Assembly (NCBI RefSeq): GCF_024704385.1 | Contig: NZ_JAJDFX010000002.1 | Coordinates: forward strand, 4,092,001 to 4,156,000 | Length of the DNA: 64,000 bases | Reading direction: 5' to 3' | Source: Cellulomonas sp. P24 | GTDB lineage: Bacteria; Actinomycetota; Actinomycetes; Actinomycetales; Cellulomonadaceae | Shown here: positions 1-6,972 of the stretch, piece by piece | Numbering within the stretch: position 1 is the stretch's first letter | Layout of the letters: every line of letters begins with the position of its first letter | Notes under the pieces: generated by a model | Seen by the model: the letters and a program-made list of their open reading frames with translations, nothing else | Told to the model about the DNA's origin: nothing | The model's database searches: none | Position numbers and translations under genes: made by a program

Positions 1-2
1 GC

Positions 3-122
3 GCCGAGATCCCACCGGCCATGCTCGCCGGGGTCCTGGGCCTGAAAGCCTCCCAGGTGGTCCGGCACACCACACGCGCCGGCGGCGACTGGGCGCAGTA
101 CGCTGCCGACCGGGCAACCTGA
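3..122 (+). CDS. C-terminal tail of a probable tyrosine recombinase (5' end outside window)
   Basis: The frame is open from the window edge and stops at 120-122. It gives about 39 residues, with LLGLKASQVVRHT-like helix residues followed by GGDWAQYAADRA. Tails of this form (an LGL helix followed by DW..Y...R) are common at the C-terminus of actinobacterial tyrosine recombinases found in mobile DNA; the catalytic residues would lie upstream of the window. Too little is visible to be sure of the family. It suggests that other mobile DNA abuts the left side of the window. Confidence 0.45.
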   Translation, partial: AEIPPAMLAGVLGLKASQVVRHTTRAGGDWAQYAADRAT

Positions 123-329
123 ACCGTCACGGGTGAGCGGGGGTGGTCACGAGTTCCATATGCGGAGCCATGCGGTGTGGATGCGCGCCGCAGGGCCGAT
201 GCCAGCCTGCCAGCCAACCCCAGGCCGGCCAGGAACCATTAGAGAAGACTGATCAGGGGTCGACGCCAGAGGGTCAGGATTCAGCCGACGTTGAGAGTGG
301 TCGCCGGTGCGAAACTCGGGTAACCTGTG

Positions 330-505
330 CGCGCAAGGTGCCAGTCGTTAGCTGAGGCTCCTTCGCGGAAACAAGCCAGCGACCCCGAACGTCCAGAGAC
401 GCCCCGGGTCAGGACAGGCTACCCCGACCTAAGGGGTAGTCCCGATTGGCTCCCGCTATGGCGGGTTGACGCCGCGAAGTGCCAAAGGTCTTACGAGGAC
501 GAGGA
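330..505 (+). promoter_or_regulatory. M-box (ykoK leader) magnesium riboswitch
   Basis: The conserved M-box blocks occur in the right order: GTTAGCTGAGGCTCCT at 347-362, CGTCCAGAGACGCC at 390-403 followed by GGGTCA, a variable arm at 420-445 (TACCCC / GGGGTA), CGCTATGGCGGG near 454-465, and AGTGCCAAAGGTCTTACGA at 478-496. In the known family this RNA folds on Mg2+ and shuts off downstream Mg2+ transport genes. It sits about 260 bases before an NRAMP-related transporter on the same strand. GC-rich hairpin sequence at 525-570 could be the expression platform, but I cannot tell whether it acts on transcription or on translation. Confidence 0.88.
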
Positions 506-766
506 ACCCCTGACCGTTCGGTCGGACCTCGCGCGTGCGCCCCGCGAAGCGAGGGGAGCGCGTCGATGAACGAAGGCCATAGTCCGCGTCTCCTGCTCAG
601 TCCAGCCGCCCTCTAGGCGTGCCGGGCCTGTTGCCCCTGGGTTGTCGCTGCGACACTCGGCCATGTCGAGTTCGCAGGGACTTTCTGGCGCACGAACGCA
701 GGAGAACCGCCAGCCCGCTTCACTTCCGTAGACCAATCCGCACACCAGCGCGGAGGGCAGGTTGAG

Positions 767-2410
767 ATGACCAGCGACACGAGCCCCACACCAGCACAGC
801 GGGAGACCGCGGTTCTTGACTCCGCGCACGTCGGCGACATCGAAGGCGCATTTGGAACGATCCGTCTAGGTGACGACGCTCCGCGTCCGCGGCTCTCGAT
901 GAAGCTGCGCACGCTGCTCGCGATCGTCGGCCCCGGGCTGATCGTCATGGTCGGTGACAACGACGCCGGAGCCTTCGGCACTTACACCGAAGCCGGTCAG
1001 AACTACGGGACGCGCCTGCTGTGGACCCTGCTCCTGCTGGTGCCGGTGCTCTACGTAAACCAGGAGATGGTGCTGCGCCTGGGCGCGGTCACCGGGGTTG
1101 GCCATGCGCGGTTGATCCTGGAGCGGTTCGGCAAGTTCTGGGGCGCGTTCAGCGTGATCGACCTGTTCATCCTCAACGCGCTCACGATCGTCACCGAGTT
1201 CATCGGCATCAGCCTGGGTCTGCGCTATCTGGGGATCGCCCAGGTCCCGGGGGTGATCATGGCTGCTGTCGTGGTCATCGCGGCGGTGAGCACCGGGTCG
1301 TTCAAGCGGTTCGAGCGCGTGAGCATGGTCCTGGTCGCCGGATCGCTGCTGCTGGTACCGATCTTCTTCATGGTGCACCCGGGCATGGGTCAGATCGCTC
1401 ACGACGTCCTGATCCCCGGCATGCCACCGGGGGCCGAACTGTCGACCGTGATGCTGCTGATCATCGGGATCGTCGGCACCACGGTTGCCCCGTGGCAGCT
1501 GTTCTTCCAGCAGTCCTACGTCATCGACAAGCGGATCACACCTCGGTTCATGAGCTATGAGAAGGTCGATCTGTGGATCGGGATCGTCATGGTGATTGTC
1601 GGCGCCGGGGCGATCATGACGTTCACCTACACGACGTTCGCGGGACATCCCGAGTTCGGCGCCTTCACCGACGCGCTGGGGGTCGCGAAGGGACTGGGCA
1701 CCTACGTGAGCCCCGTGGCCGGTGTCCTGTTCGCGATCGCGCTGATCGATGCGTCGATCATCGGGGCGGCTGCGGTCGGGCTCTCGACGTCGTACGCCCT
1801 TGGTGACGTGCTCGGGCTCAAGCACTCGCTGCACCGCAAGCCACGTGAGGCCAAGGGCTTCTACGCGGTTTTTGCTGGGTTGCTTGTGGTCGCCGCCACG
1901 GTCGTGCTGATCCCGGGCAGCCCGCTCGGCCTGCTCACCGTGGGTGTCCAGACCCTTGCTGGGGTGCTGCTTCCGTCTGCGACGGTGTTCCTGCTGCTTC
2001 TGTGCAACGACAAGCAGGTCCTCGGACCGTGGGTCAACGGCCGGTGGCTGAACCTGTTCACCGGGCTAGTCATCGCCGTGCTCGTGATGATGTCCATCGT
2101 GCTCACTGCGAGCGTCCTGTACCCGAACATCACGGCGGTGACGATTCTGTGGATACTAGGAGGTGGCAGCGCAATCGCCATCGCGGTCGGAGTCGGTCTC
2201 GCGGTTCACAGGCGTCGCCATCCGGCTGCGACGGTGGCACCGGTCGACAAGAGCCTTCGGGCCAGCTGGCGGATGCCCCCACTGAACCTCCTTGCGTTGC
2301 CGGAGCTCTCAGCAAGCAGGCGCGCGGGACTTTCCGTGCTGCGCACGTATCTGTTCATCGCGATGGCGCTCGTGGTCGTGAGGGTTGTGCAGCTCGCGCT
2401 CGGTCGCTGA
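767..2410 (+). CDS. NRAMP-family transporter of the magnesium (NRMT) type
   Basis: A 547-residue polytopic membrane protein with about eleven hydrophobic segments, starting at ATG 767. The first helix carries GDNDAGAFG (residues 63-71) where classical NRAMP proteins have DPGN. The helix-6 signature reads GTTVAPWQ (237-244), so the metal-binding Met and the His of MPH are replaced by Ala241 and Trp243. Loss of that Met is the hallmark of the NRAMP-related Mg2+ transporters, so Mg2+ rather than Mn2+/Fe2+ is the likely cargo. The M-box upstream and the MgtE-N/CBS gene downstream support this independently. The cytoplasmic C-terminus is short. The assignment to NRAMP is firm; the substrate is inferred. 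Confidence 0.85.
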   Translation: MTSDTSPTPAQRETAVLDSAHVGDIEGAFGTIRLGDDAPRPRLSMKLRTLLAIVGPGLIVMVGDNDAGAFGTYTEAGQNYGTRLLWTLLLLVPVLYVNQEMVLRLGAVTGVGHARLILERFGKFWGAFSVIDLFILNALTIVTEFIGISLGLRYLGIAQVPGVIMAAVVVIAAVSTGSFKRFERVSMVLVAGSLLLVPIFFMVHPGMGQIAHDVLIPGMPPGAELSTVMLLIIGIVGTTVAPWQLFFQQSYVIDKRITPRFMSYEKVDLWIGIVMVIVGAGAIMTFTYTTFAGHPEFGAFTDALGVAKGLGTYVSPVAGVLFAIALIDASIIGAAAVGLSTSYALGDVLGLKHSLHRKPREAKGFYAVFAGLLVVAATVVLIPGSPLGLLTVGVQTLAGVLLPSATVFLLLLCNDKQVLGPWVNGRWLNLFTGLVIAVLVMMSIVLTASVLYPNITAVTILWILGGGSAIAIAVGVGLAVHRRRHPAATVAPVDKSLRASWRMPPLNLLALPELSASRRAGLSVLRTYLFIAMALVVVRVVQLALGR

Positions 2411-2476
2411 GTGATCTCCCCCTACTCTCAACTCATGCGCGGCCCGCGCTCGCTACGTTCCGGAAAGGGTCTGGTC

Positions 2477-3748
2477 GTGAACAACATCGTCGTCGAGGAC
2501 GCTGAGCTTCCCGTCGTCTACCTGTCGTCTTTGCTCAGGCACCCGGTGGTCGACATGAAGGGCAAGCCGCTCGGCAAGCTTGCCGATGCGATTGTCAGAC
2601 TCAGAGCCGGTGAGTACCCCCAGGTCAGCGCGCTGGTCGTGCAGGTCTCTTCGGGCGTCGTCTACGTTCCGATTGCTGACGTCTCGGCGATGAGCGGGGA
2701 GAGGATCGAGCTCTCCACAGCGCGGTTGGACGTGCGTCCGTTCGAGCGCCGGGCCGGTGAGGTCCTGTTGCGAGCGGACGTGCTCGGCCACCGGTTGATC
2801 GACGTTGAGCACGCGGCTCTCGTGAGGGCCAACGACATTTTGCTGACCCGGGTCCAGGATCAGTGGGTCGTCACGGGTCTCGACGTACGCGGGAGGGCCT
2901 GGTGGGGCGGGGCGAAGAGCAACGGAAGTCACCACTCGCGTGACTGGCGCTCGTTCGAAGCCTTGATCGGGCATGAGCCTTCGGTGCTCGTACGATCCAC
3001 GTTCGGTCAGCTGCAGCGCCTCAAAGCCGCCCAGATCGCCGACCTGATCGAGACGGCCTCGGTGAAGGAGCAGGACGAGCTCCTGACTCAGGTCCATGAG
3101 GACCCCGAGCTTGAGGCCGACGTCTTCGAGGAGCTCGACGAGGACCGGCTCACGCAGCTCTTGCGGACTCGCAGCGCAGCGGACGTTGCATCCGTCCTTG
3201 ACCGCATGCGTGCCGATGACGCGGCCGATGCCGTCACGGACCTGCCCCAGGACCGCCGTCAAGCAGTCCTGGACCTGCTGAACGAGCCCCAACGCGTCAA
3301 GGTCATGAGTCTCCTCGGCTACCACGACGCCACGGCAGGTGGGCTGATGGGGGTGGAGTTCATTCGGATCTCCGAGAATGGGACCGTTGATGACGCGATC
3401 TCCCTCGTGCGCGCGGCGACCGGGCATCAGCCCGAGGCCCTGACCAGCATCTTCAGTGTGGATGACGAAGATCGACTGGTCGGCGCGATCAGCCTGGTTC
3501 GGGCGCTCCAGGTCCCCCCGAGCTCTCTGCTTCGCGATGTCGCGGAGTCCGACCCCGTGCACGCCGCGCCCCAGGATGACATCGTCGACGTGACGACCCG
3601 GATGGCCGACTTCAACCTCCTGGTGCTGCCCGTGGTTGACGACCGCGGACGCATCATCGGTGTCGTCACCGTCGACGACGCGCTCGAAGCGGCCCTGCCC
3701 CAAGACTGGCGCCGCAGGGAACCACAGTCACACGTGTCATCGACCTGA
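2477..3748 (+). CDS. Soluble MgtE N-domain / CBS-pair protein, probable Mg2+ sensor
   Basis: Domains in order: a PRC-barrel-like N-terminus (HPVVDMKGKPLGKLAD), a second barrel-like segment, the superhelical MgtE N domain (ELLTQVHEDPE...DDAADAVTDLP), the AGGLM junction, and a CBS pair ending VVTVDDALEAAL. The membrane channel domain that follows the CBS pair in true MgtE is absent, so this cannot transport by itself. In MgtE these domains bind Mg2+ and gate the pore; here they may sense Mg2+ for the adjacent NRAMP-type transporter. GTG 2477 is preferred because GGAAAGGG lies just upstream; the frame is open back to GTG 2411, right after the transporter stop. Confidence 0.82.
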   Translation: MNNIVVEDAELPVVYLSSLLRHPVVDMKGKPLGKLADAIVRLRAGEYPQVSALVVQVSSGVVYVPIADVSAMSGERIELSTARLDVRPFERRAGEVLLRADVLGHRLIDVEHAALVRANDILLTRVQDQWVVTGLDVRGRAWWGGAKSNGSHHSRDWRSFEALIGHEPSVLVRSTFGQLQRLKAAQIADLIETASVKEQDELLTQVHEDPELEADVFEELDEDRLTQLLRTRSAADVASVLDRMRADDAADAVTDLPQDRRQAVLDLLNEPQRVKVMSLLGYHDATAGGLMGVEFIRISENGTVDDAISLVRAATGHQPEALTSIFSVDDEDRLVGAISLVRALQVPPSSLLRDVAESDPVHAAPQDDIVDVTTRMADFNLLVLPVVDDRGRIIGVVTVDDALEAALPQDWRRREPQSHVSST

Positions 3749-3849
3749 ACCCGGACGACCGATCAGCAAGCAGCCCGACCCAATCGGTGAGTTCGCGCAA
3801 CTTGTGGTGCATTCTGAAGGCACGTGGCAGTTTCACTGAGGGGGTGCGC

Positions 3850-4104
3850 ATGTCTTCCACGTCGAAGCGTGTTGGGTCGCGACCGGCAACCGTCGCGGCC
3901 GGGGTGGTGGCGTTCGCTGACGTTGTGTTCACCGCGACCAGATCGGGGTCACTTGGCGGGTCGATGGCATGGGTGCCGCTCGTCGTGGCAGCCGGATGTT
4001 CGCTGACGCTGGCGTGGCAGGCGCATCTTGTTCGCGCGGCACAGCACCTGGGTCTCGTCGACCCCCAGGGGTCCGCAGCGCCACGAGACGCCGCCGACCA
4101 GTAG
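3850..4104 (+). CDS. Small membrane protein, function unknown
   Basis: 84 residues from ATG 3850, preceded by CTGAGGGGG as a ribosome binding site. It has one or two hydrophobic stretches (ATVAAGVVAFADVVFTA and MAWVPLVVAAGCSLTLAW) and a polar C-terminus ending RDAADQ. It lies about 100 bases after the MgtE-N/CBS gene on the same strand and may share its transcript. I recognise no family. The case for a gene rests on the ribosome binding site, the hydrophobic layout and the position. Confidence 0.5.
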   Translation: MSSTSKRVGSRPATVAAGVVAFADVVFTATRSGSLGGSMAWVPLVVAAGCSLTLAWQAHLVRAAQHLGLVDPQGSAAPRDAADQ

Positions 4105-4311
4105 TCGAGGAGTTGTCAAGCAGCGGCGCAGGTAACATGTCATCAACACCAGCGGCAGACCCCACAGCGCCCCGCACACACCCGACGACGACCGTGCGCG
4201 CTCGGCGACCAGCCCCCCGCCCGTGCCACATGAAGGACCGAACGGTGAGGGCACCGATCGTGGGACGATATGGCACCGTAACCGGCGGCAGGCACTGCGC
4301 GTCAACGGGTG

Positions 4312-4455
4312 GTGGTGGTCAGGGACCTCACCGGGATCACTCTGGCCCTGGCCGCCTACAACCCCCTTGTCCCACCGGTCCTGGACCACCATGACCACCT
4401 CATCGCCGTGTTGACCATCGACGATGTCCCGGAAGCCGCCGTCGCGCCCGAGTGA
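4312..4455 (+). pseudogene. Fragment of a CBS-domain C-terminus
   Basis: The frame ending at the TGA of 4453-4455 reads AAYNPLVPPVLDHHDHLIAV followed by LTIDDVPEAAVAPE. It aligns residue for residue with the end of the CBS pair of the gene at 2477-3748 (ADFNLLVLPVVDDRGRIIGV then VTVDDALEAALPQD). There is no start codon context and no N-terminal domain. It looks like the decayed 3' end of a second, related MgtE/CBS gene. Confidence 0.6.
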
Positions 4456-4576
4456 CGACGCAGGCGCGGCTAGCCCGACCCGACACATCACTCCGCCGTG
4501 AACGCCGCAGGCGGGTCGGGCCCCTTGCGTGGACGGTTGCGCTACCTCGCCCCGCGGTCGTGAACCCGCCATCTCA

Positions 4577-4786
4577 CTACTTGACGGCCACCGCCGCCTG
4601 TCGCGCGTCGACCTCCAGCGCGAGCACGTAGCTCGCCATGGCAGCGTGGTAGATCGCGACGCTGAGGAGTTCGGCCCGGTCCGCCGGTTCGGGCGAGTCG
4701 ATCGCTCGCCCGTACGCGGCCTCGGCTTGGACGAAATGGTCCTGATGTGTCGACTTGCCCATGACTGCATCATTCTCTGTTCGCAT
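4577..4786 (-). CDS. Small hypothetical protein
   Basis: 69 residues if translation starts at 4786; a shorter 61-residue form would start at ATG 4762 (MGKSTHQDHFVQAEAAYGRA). The sequence is alanine-rich and predicted helical (ELLSVAIYHAAMASYVLALEVDARQAAVAV), with no membrane segment. Composition looks protein-like, but there is no recognisable family and the ribosome binding site is weak. It lies alone on the minus strand between gene fragments. Confidence 0.4.
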   Translation of the reverse strand: MRTENDAVMGKSTHQDHFVQAEAAYGRAIDSPEPADRAELLSVAIYHAAMASYVLALEVDARQAAVAVK

Positions 4787-5169
4787 GCGCGGTCAACGAA
4801 ACCCCGCTGGATGGTGCAGCGTGTTTCGCGTCGTGCACTGCGCTGGCGCGGGCTCTGCCGCGTGGCGGACGATGTCGTCGCTCGTCTCCGGATCGGTCCA
4901 TCTTGGTGTGATCGCGGACGGGTCCGGTCGGGTGAGCTGGGGCTATGGCGGCCTCGGACCGGTAGCGGCGCTCGAAGGCCTGCGATTGGTGCGGGCCTCG
5001 AGCAGGACGCACAGCACGATGGCGGCCCCGTCAGGTACTGGAAGGGTGTCCGCCAGACCCAGATCGTCGCCCGCGCCGTCGTCGCCCACGGGCCCGAGAC
5101 CGTCCACGCGGGCGACGCGGTCAAGTTCTGCGGCCGCTGGTGGGTGGTCGTGTCAACGCCGGGCCAGGG
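4787..5169. other. No recognisable gene; probable decayed DNA
   Basis: No frame across this stretch gives a convincing protein. A plus-strand segment at about 5030-5155 reads YWKGVRQTQIVARAVV then GDAVKFCGRWWVVVSTPG, protein-like in composition but without a start or a known family. It lies between the small gene and the truncated ATPase and is probably remnant sequence. Confidence 0.4.
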
Positions 5170-5628
5170 TCAGTTTTCACCGCGGCATCGACACACCAGG
5201 ACGCGGTCGGCCACGGCGACCTCGTCGACCGAGATCTCGACCACACCCCCGTCCACGAGACGCCGCGCGGTGCGGGGCGCGCGCTCGAGGAGCAGGCTCA
5301 GCTCTCGCCGCGCGCGGACTGCCGCCCGATCCTCGAGCAGCTGACCCGTGGCGAGCATCACCGTGATCACTGCACCCGCGAACGGCTCGCCCACCCACAA
5401 GGCACCGGCGAGCGCGAGCAGGGCGATCACGTCGACGCTGAGCCGACCACCCCGGATCGCGATCGCCGTCCACGCCACCGAGAACACCAGCCCCAGCACT
5501 GTCCCGGCAACCCAGAGCGCCTCACCCCACTCGCCCGGTCCCACCAGCCAGAAGACCCCGCCGACGAGCAGCAGCCCGGTGGAAACGACAAACAGCAACA
5601 GCTCGACTCGTTCTCGTACCCACGTCAT
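5170..5628 (-). pseudogene. Truncated heavy-metal (P1B-type) ATPase, N-terminal part only
   Basis: From ATG 5628 the frame encodes MTWVRERVELLLFVVSTGLL, further membrane helices, and then RGGRLSVDVIALLALAGALW and the actuator-domain start RRELSLLLERAPRTARRL...VDEVAVADRVLV. These are typical of Zn/Cd/Co P1B-ATPases. The frame then turns to unrelated residues (CRCRGEN) and stops, where a full protein continues for about 450 more residues with TGE and DKTGT. Neither motif is present, so it cannot pump. A 3' deletion is the simplest cause. Confidence 0.78.
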
Positions 5629-5899
5629 GAAGCCACCCTGACGACACCCCCCCGCCATGTGTCTACGCGCACGTCAGGGTGTGGCACGCCTCATCCTCCT
5701 TCGCTGCTGGGGATGGGCGGCGCGCGGCAGCGAGCCCAAGGCGCAACCTGACTGCCCATCGATCAGGACCGCGATCAGCGCGAGAGGCAGCGTGACGTTC
5801 TGCAACGTGGTGCGCCGAGCCTGTCTGGCGGCGATGCGATCCCGGCTCGAGCCGGTCGCCGAGGCATCGATGTGCCGCCGGAACGCGCACGAGCCGCGG

Positions 5900-6072
5900 A
5901 TGGCCGACTTGCGGCTGAATCGAGACCGGATTCGCCGAGCAGCTCATCGGCACGGGGCGTCGAACGTCCGGATCTTTAGTGCCGGGTCGCGTGGTCCGGA
6001 TCGGTCTGAGTCAGATATCGACCTGCTTGGTCAACCTCGACTTTTCGCCCGCGCCGGCGCGCTGCCGGGACC
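5900..6072 (+). pseudogene. Frameshifted MNT-type nucleotidyltransferase (antitoxin-like) fragment
   Basis: The frame from ATG 5900 reads LRLNRDRIRRAAHRHGASNV then RIFSAGSRG...SDIDLL, matching the N-terminus of minimal nucleotidyltransferases (expected GSVARG...SDIDLLV). After SDIDLL the continuation LVNLDFSPAPAR lies in another frame, so a frameshift sits near 6026. The GS..RG motif is also damaged. Such proteins usually act as antitoxins beside a HEPN toxin; no HEPN gene is visible next to it. The 3' end runs into the PAP2 gene. Confidence 0.6.
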
Positions 6073-6074
6073 GA

Positions 6075-6905
6075 CTACGGAGCGGGCACCAGCCAGCGGA
6101 TGGCCGGCAGTGCGATTACCACACCGATCATCCAGCCGGCCACAGCATCGGAAAGCCAGTGGTAGCCGAGTACGACGGTGCACACCCCGACCACCGCGCT
6201 GCCGGCGCTCGCCGCACCGAACATCGCCCGCCCCCGCCGGCTGAGCACCTGGGCTGGCCCGGCTCCCAGCGCAACGCCCAGCAGCAGACACACCGTCGCA
6301 GTCGCTGCATGCCCGGACGGGAACGACATCCCACCGTCCAGGACCTCGTTGGCCCCCGAATGGGGCGCCGTTCGCCCCACCAGAACCTTCACGAGCCAAA
6401 GCGAGACGCTCATCGTCATGATTGCTGCGCCTGTCACGGCGGCCGGGCGCAGGTTGCGCGCCTGGATGCTGCGATAGACCGCCAGCAGCACGACCACGCT
6501 GCCGGCCAACCAGAACTGGCCGCCCATCACCAAGATCCGCGCCACCCCGTGCCCGATCTCGGTGTGGTCCAGCCAGGTGAACCACGGCAGGGTGCGGGCG
6601 TCGAATCGAAGGGTGGCACCGGTCATGACCACCACGGTCAGCACCACGGTTGCGGTCGTGACCAGCTTCCAGGCAACGGTGAGCACGCGCCTGCCCGGGC
6701 GCATGGCGGCCACCGCGCGCAGCAGCGCCCGCCGTCTGGCCGGGGCCGACCTGGCAGAGCGGCGGGGGCGAGGCGAAGCTGTCGGGTCCTTGATGAACTG
6801 CGCTAGCCGCAGTTCGGCGACGACTGCCGCGAACACCAGCGCCATAATCCCGCAGAAGGACAGCAGCAGGACCTCGCCGATGTCGTCGAATTCGGTCAGG
6901 TCCAC
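6075..6905 (-). CDS. PAP2-family membrane phosphatase
   Basis: 276 residues from GTG 6905, with a long N-terminal region containing one or two helices and then the PAP2 core. Signature elements are KVLVGRTAP (where KX6RP is usual), SFPSGHAA and GYHWLSDAVAG with the catalytic His and Asp. PAP2 enzymes dephosphorylate lipid phosphates such as undecaprenyl pyrophosphate or phosphatidic acid at the membrane. The Arg of motif 1 is replaced by Ala, which may lower phosphatase activity or alter substrate. It is divergent from the P-type ATPase. The hexamer TACGCT lies six bases before the GTG, which suggests a leaderless message. Confidence 0.82.
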   Translation of the reverse strand: MDLTEFDDIGEVLLLSFCGIMALVFAAVVAELRLAQFIKDPTASPRPRRSARSAPARRRALLRAVAAMRPGRRVLTVAWKLVTTATVVLTVVVMTGATLRFDARTLPWFTWLDHTEIGHGVARILVMGGQFWLAGSVVVLLAVYRSIQARNLRPAAVTGAAIMTMSVSLWLVKVLVGRTAPHSGANEVLDGGMSFPSGHAATATVCLLLGVALGAGPAQVLSRRGRAMFGAASAGSAVVGVCTVVLGYHWLSDAVAGWMIGVVIALPAIRWLVPAP

Positions 6906-6911
6906 TCCGCC

Positions 6912-6917
6912 AGCGTA
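6912..6917 (-). promoter_or_regulatory. -10 element for the PAP2 gene (leaderless)
   Basis: On the minus strand TACGCT is followed by exactly six bases and then the GTG at 6905. It fits TANNNT-N6-start, the pattern of leaderless actinobacterial genes. No Shine-Dalgarno sequence could fit. Confidence 0.5.
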
Positions 6918-6935
6918 GATCCCCGCTTGTCACAG

Positions 6936-6962
6936 CCGTAACAACACGGTGAGATGTTACGG
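6936..6962. promoter_or_regulatory. Perfect inverted repeat between divergent genes, probable operator
   Basis: CCGTAACA (6936-6943) and TGTTACGG (6955-6962) form a perfect 8-base inverted repeat with an 11-base spacer. It lies between the PAP2 start (6905) and the P-type ATPase ATG (6973), where a dimeric regulator could control both. The binding protein is unknown. Confidence 0.55.
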
Positions 6963-6972
6963 TTGTTTCATC

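Noticed and set aside
525-570. GC-rich hairpin sequence after the M-box considered as an intrinsic terminator
   Set aside because: The pairing is imperfect and no U tract follows, so I cannot assign it.
866-1834. Long minus-strand open frame opposite the NRAMP gene
   Set aside because: It is His/Asp/Arg-rich with no hydrophobic or domain pattern, and lies fully opposite a clear membrane-protein gene; a shadow caused by high GC.
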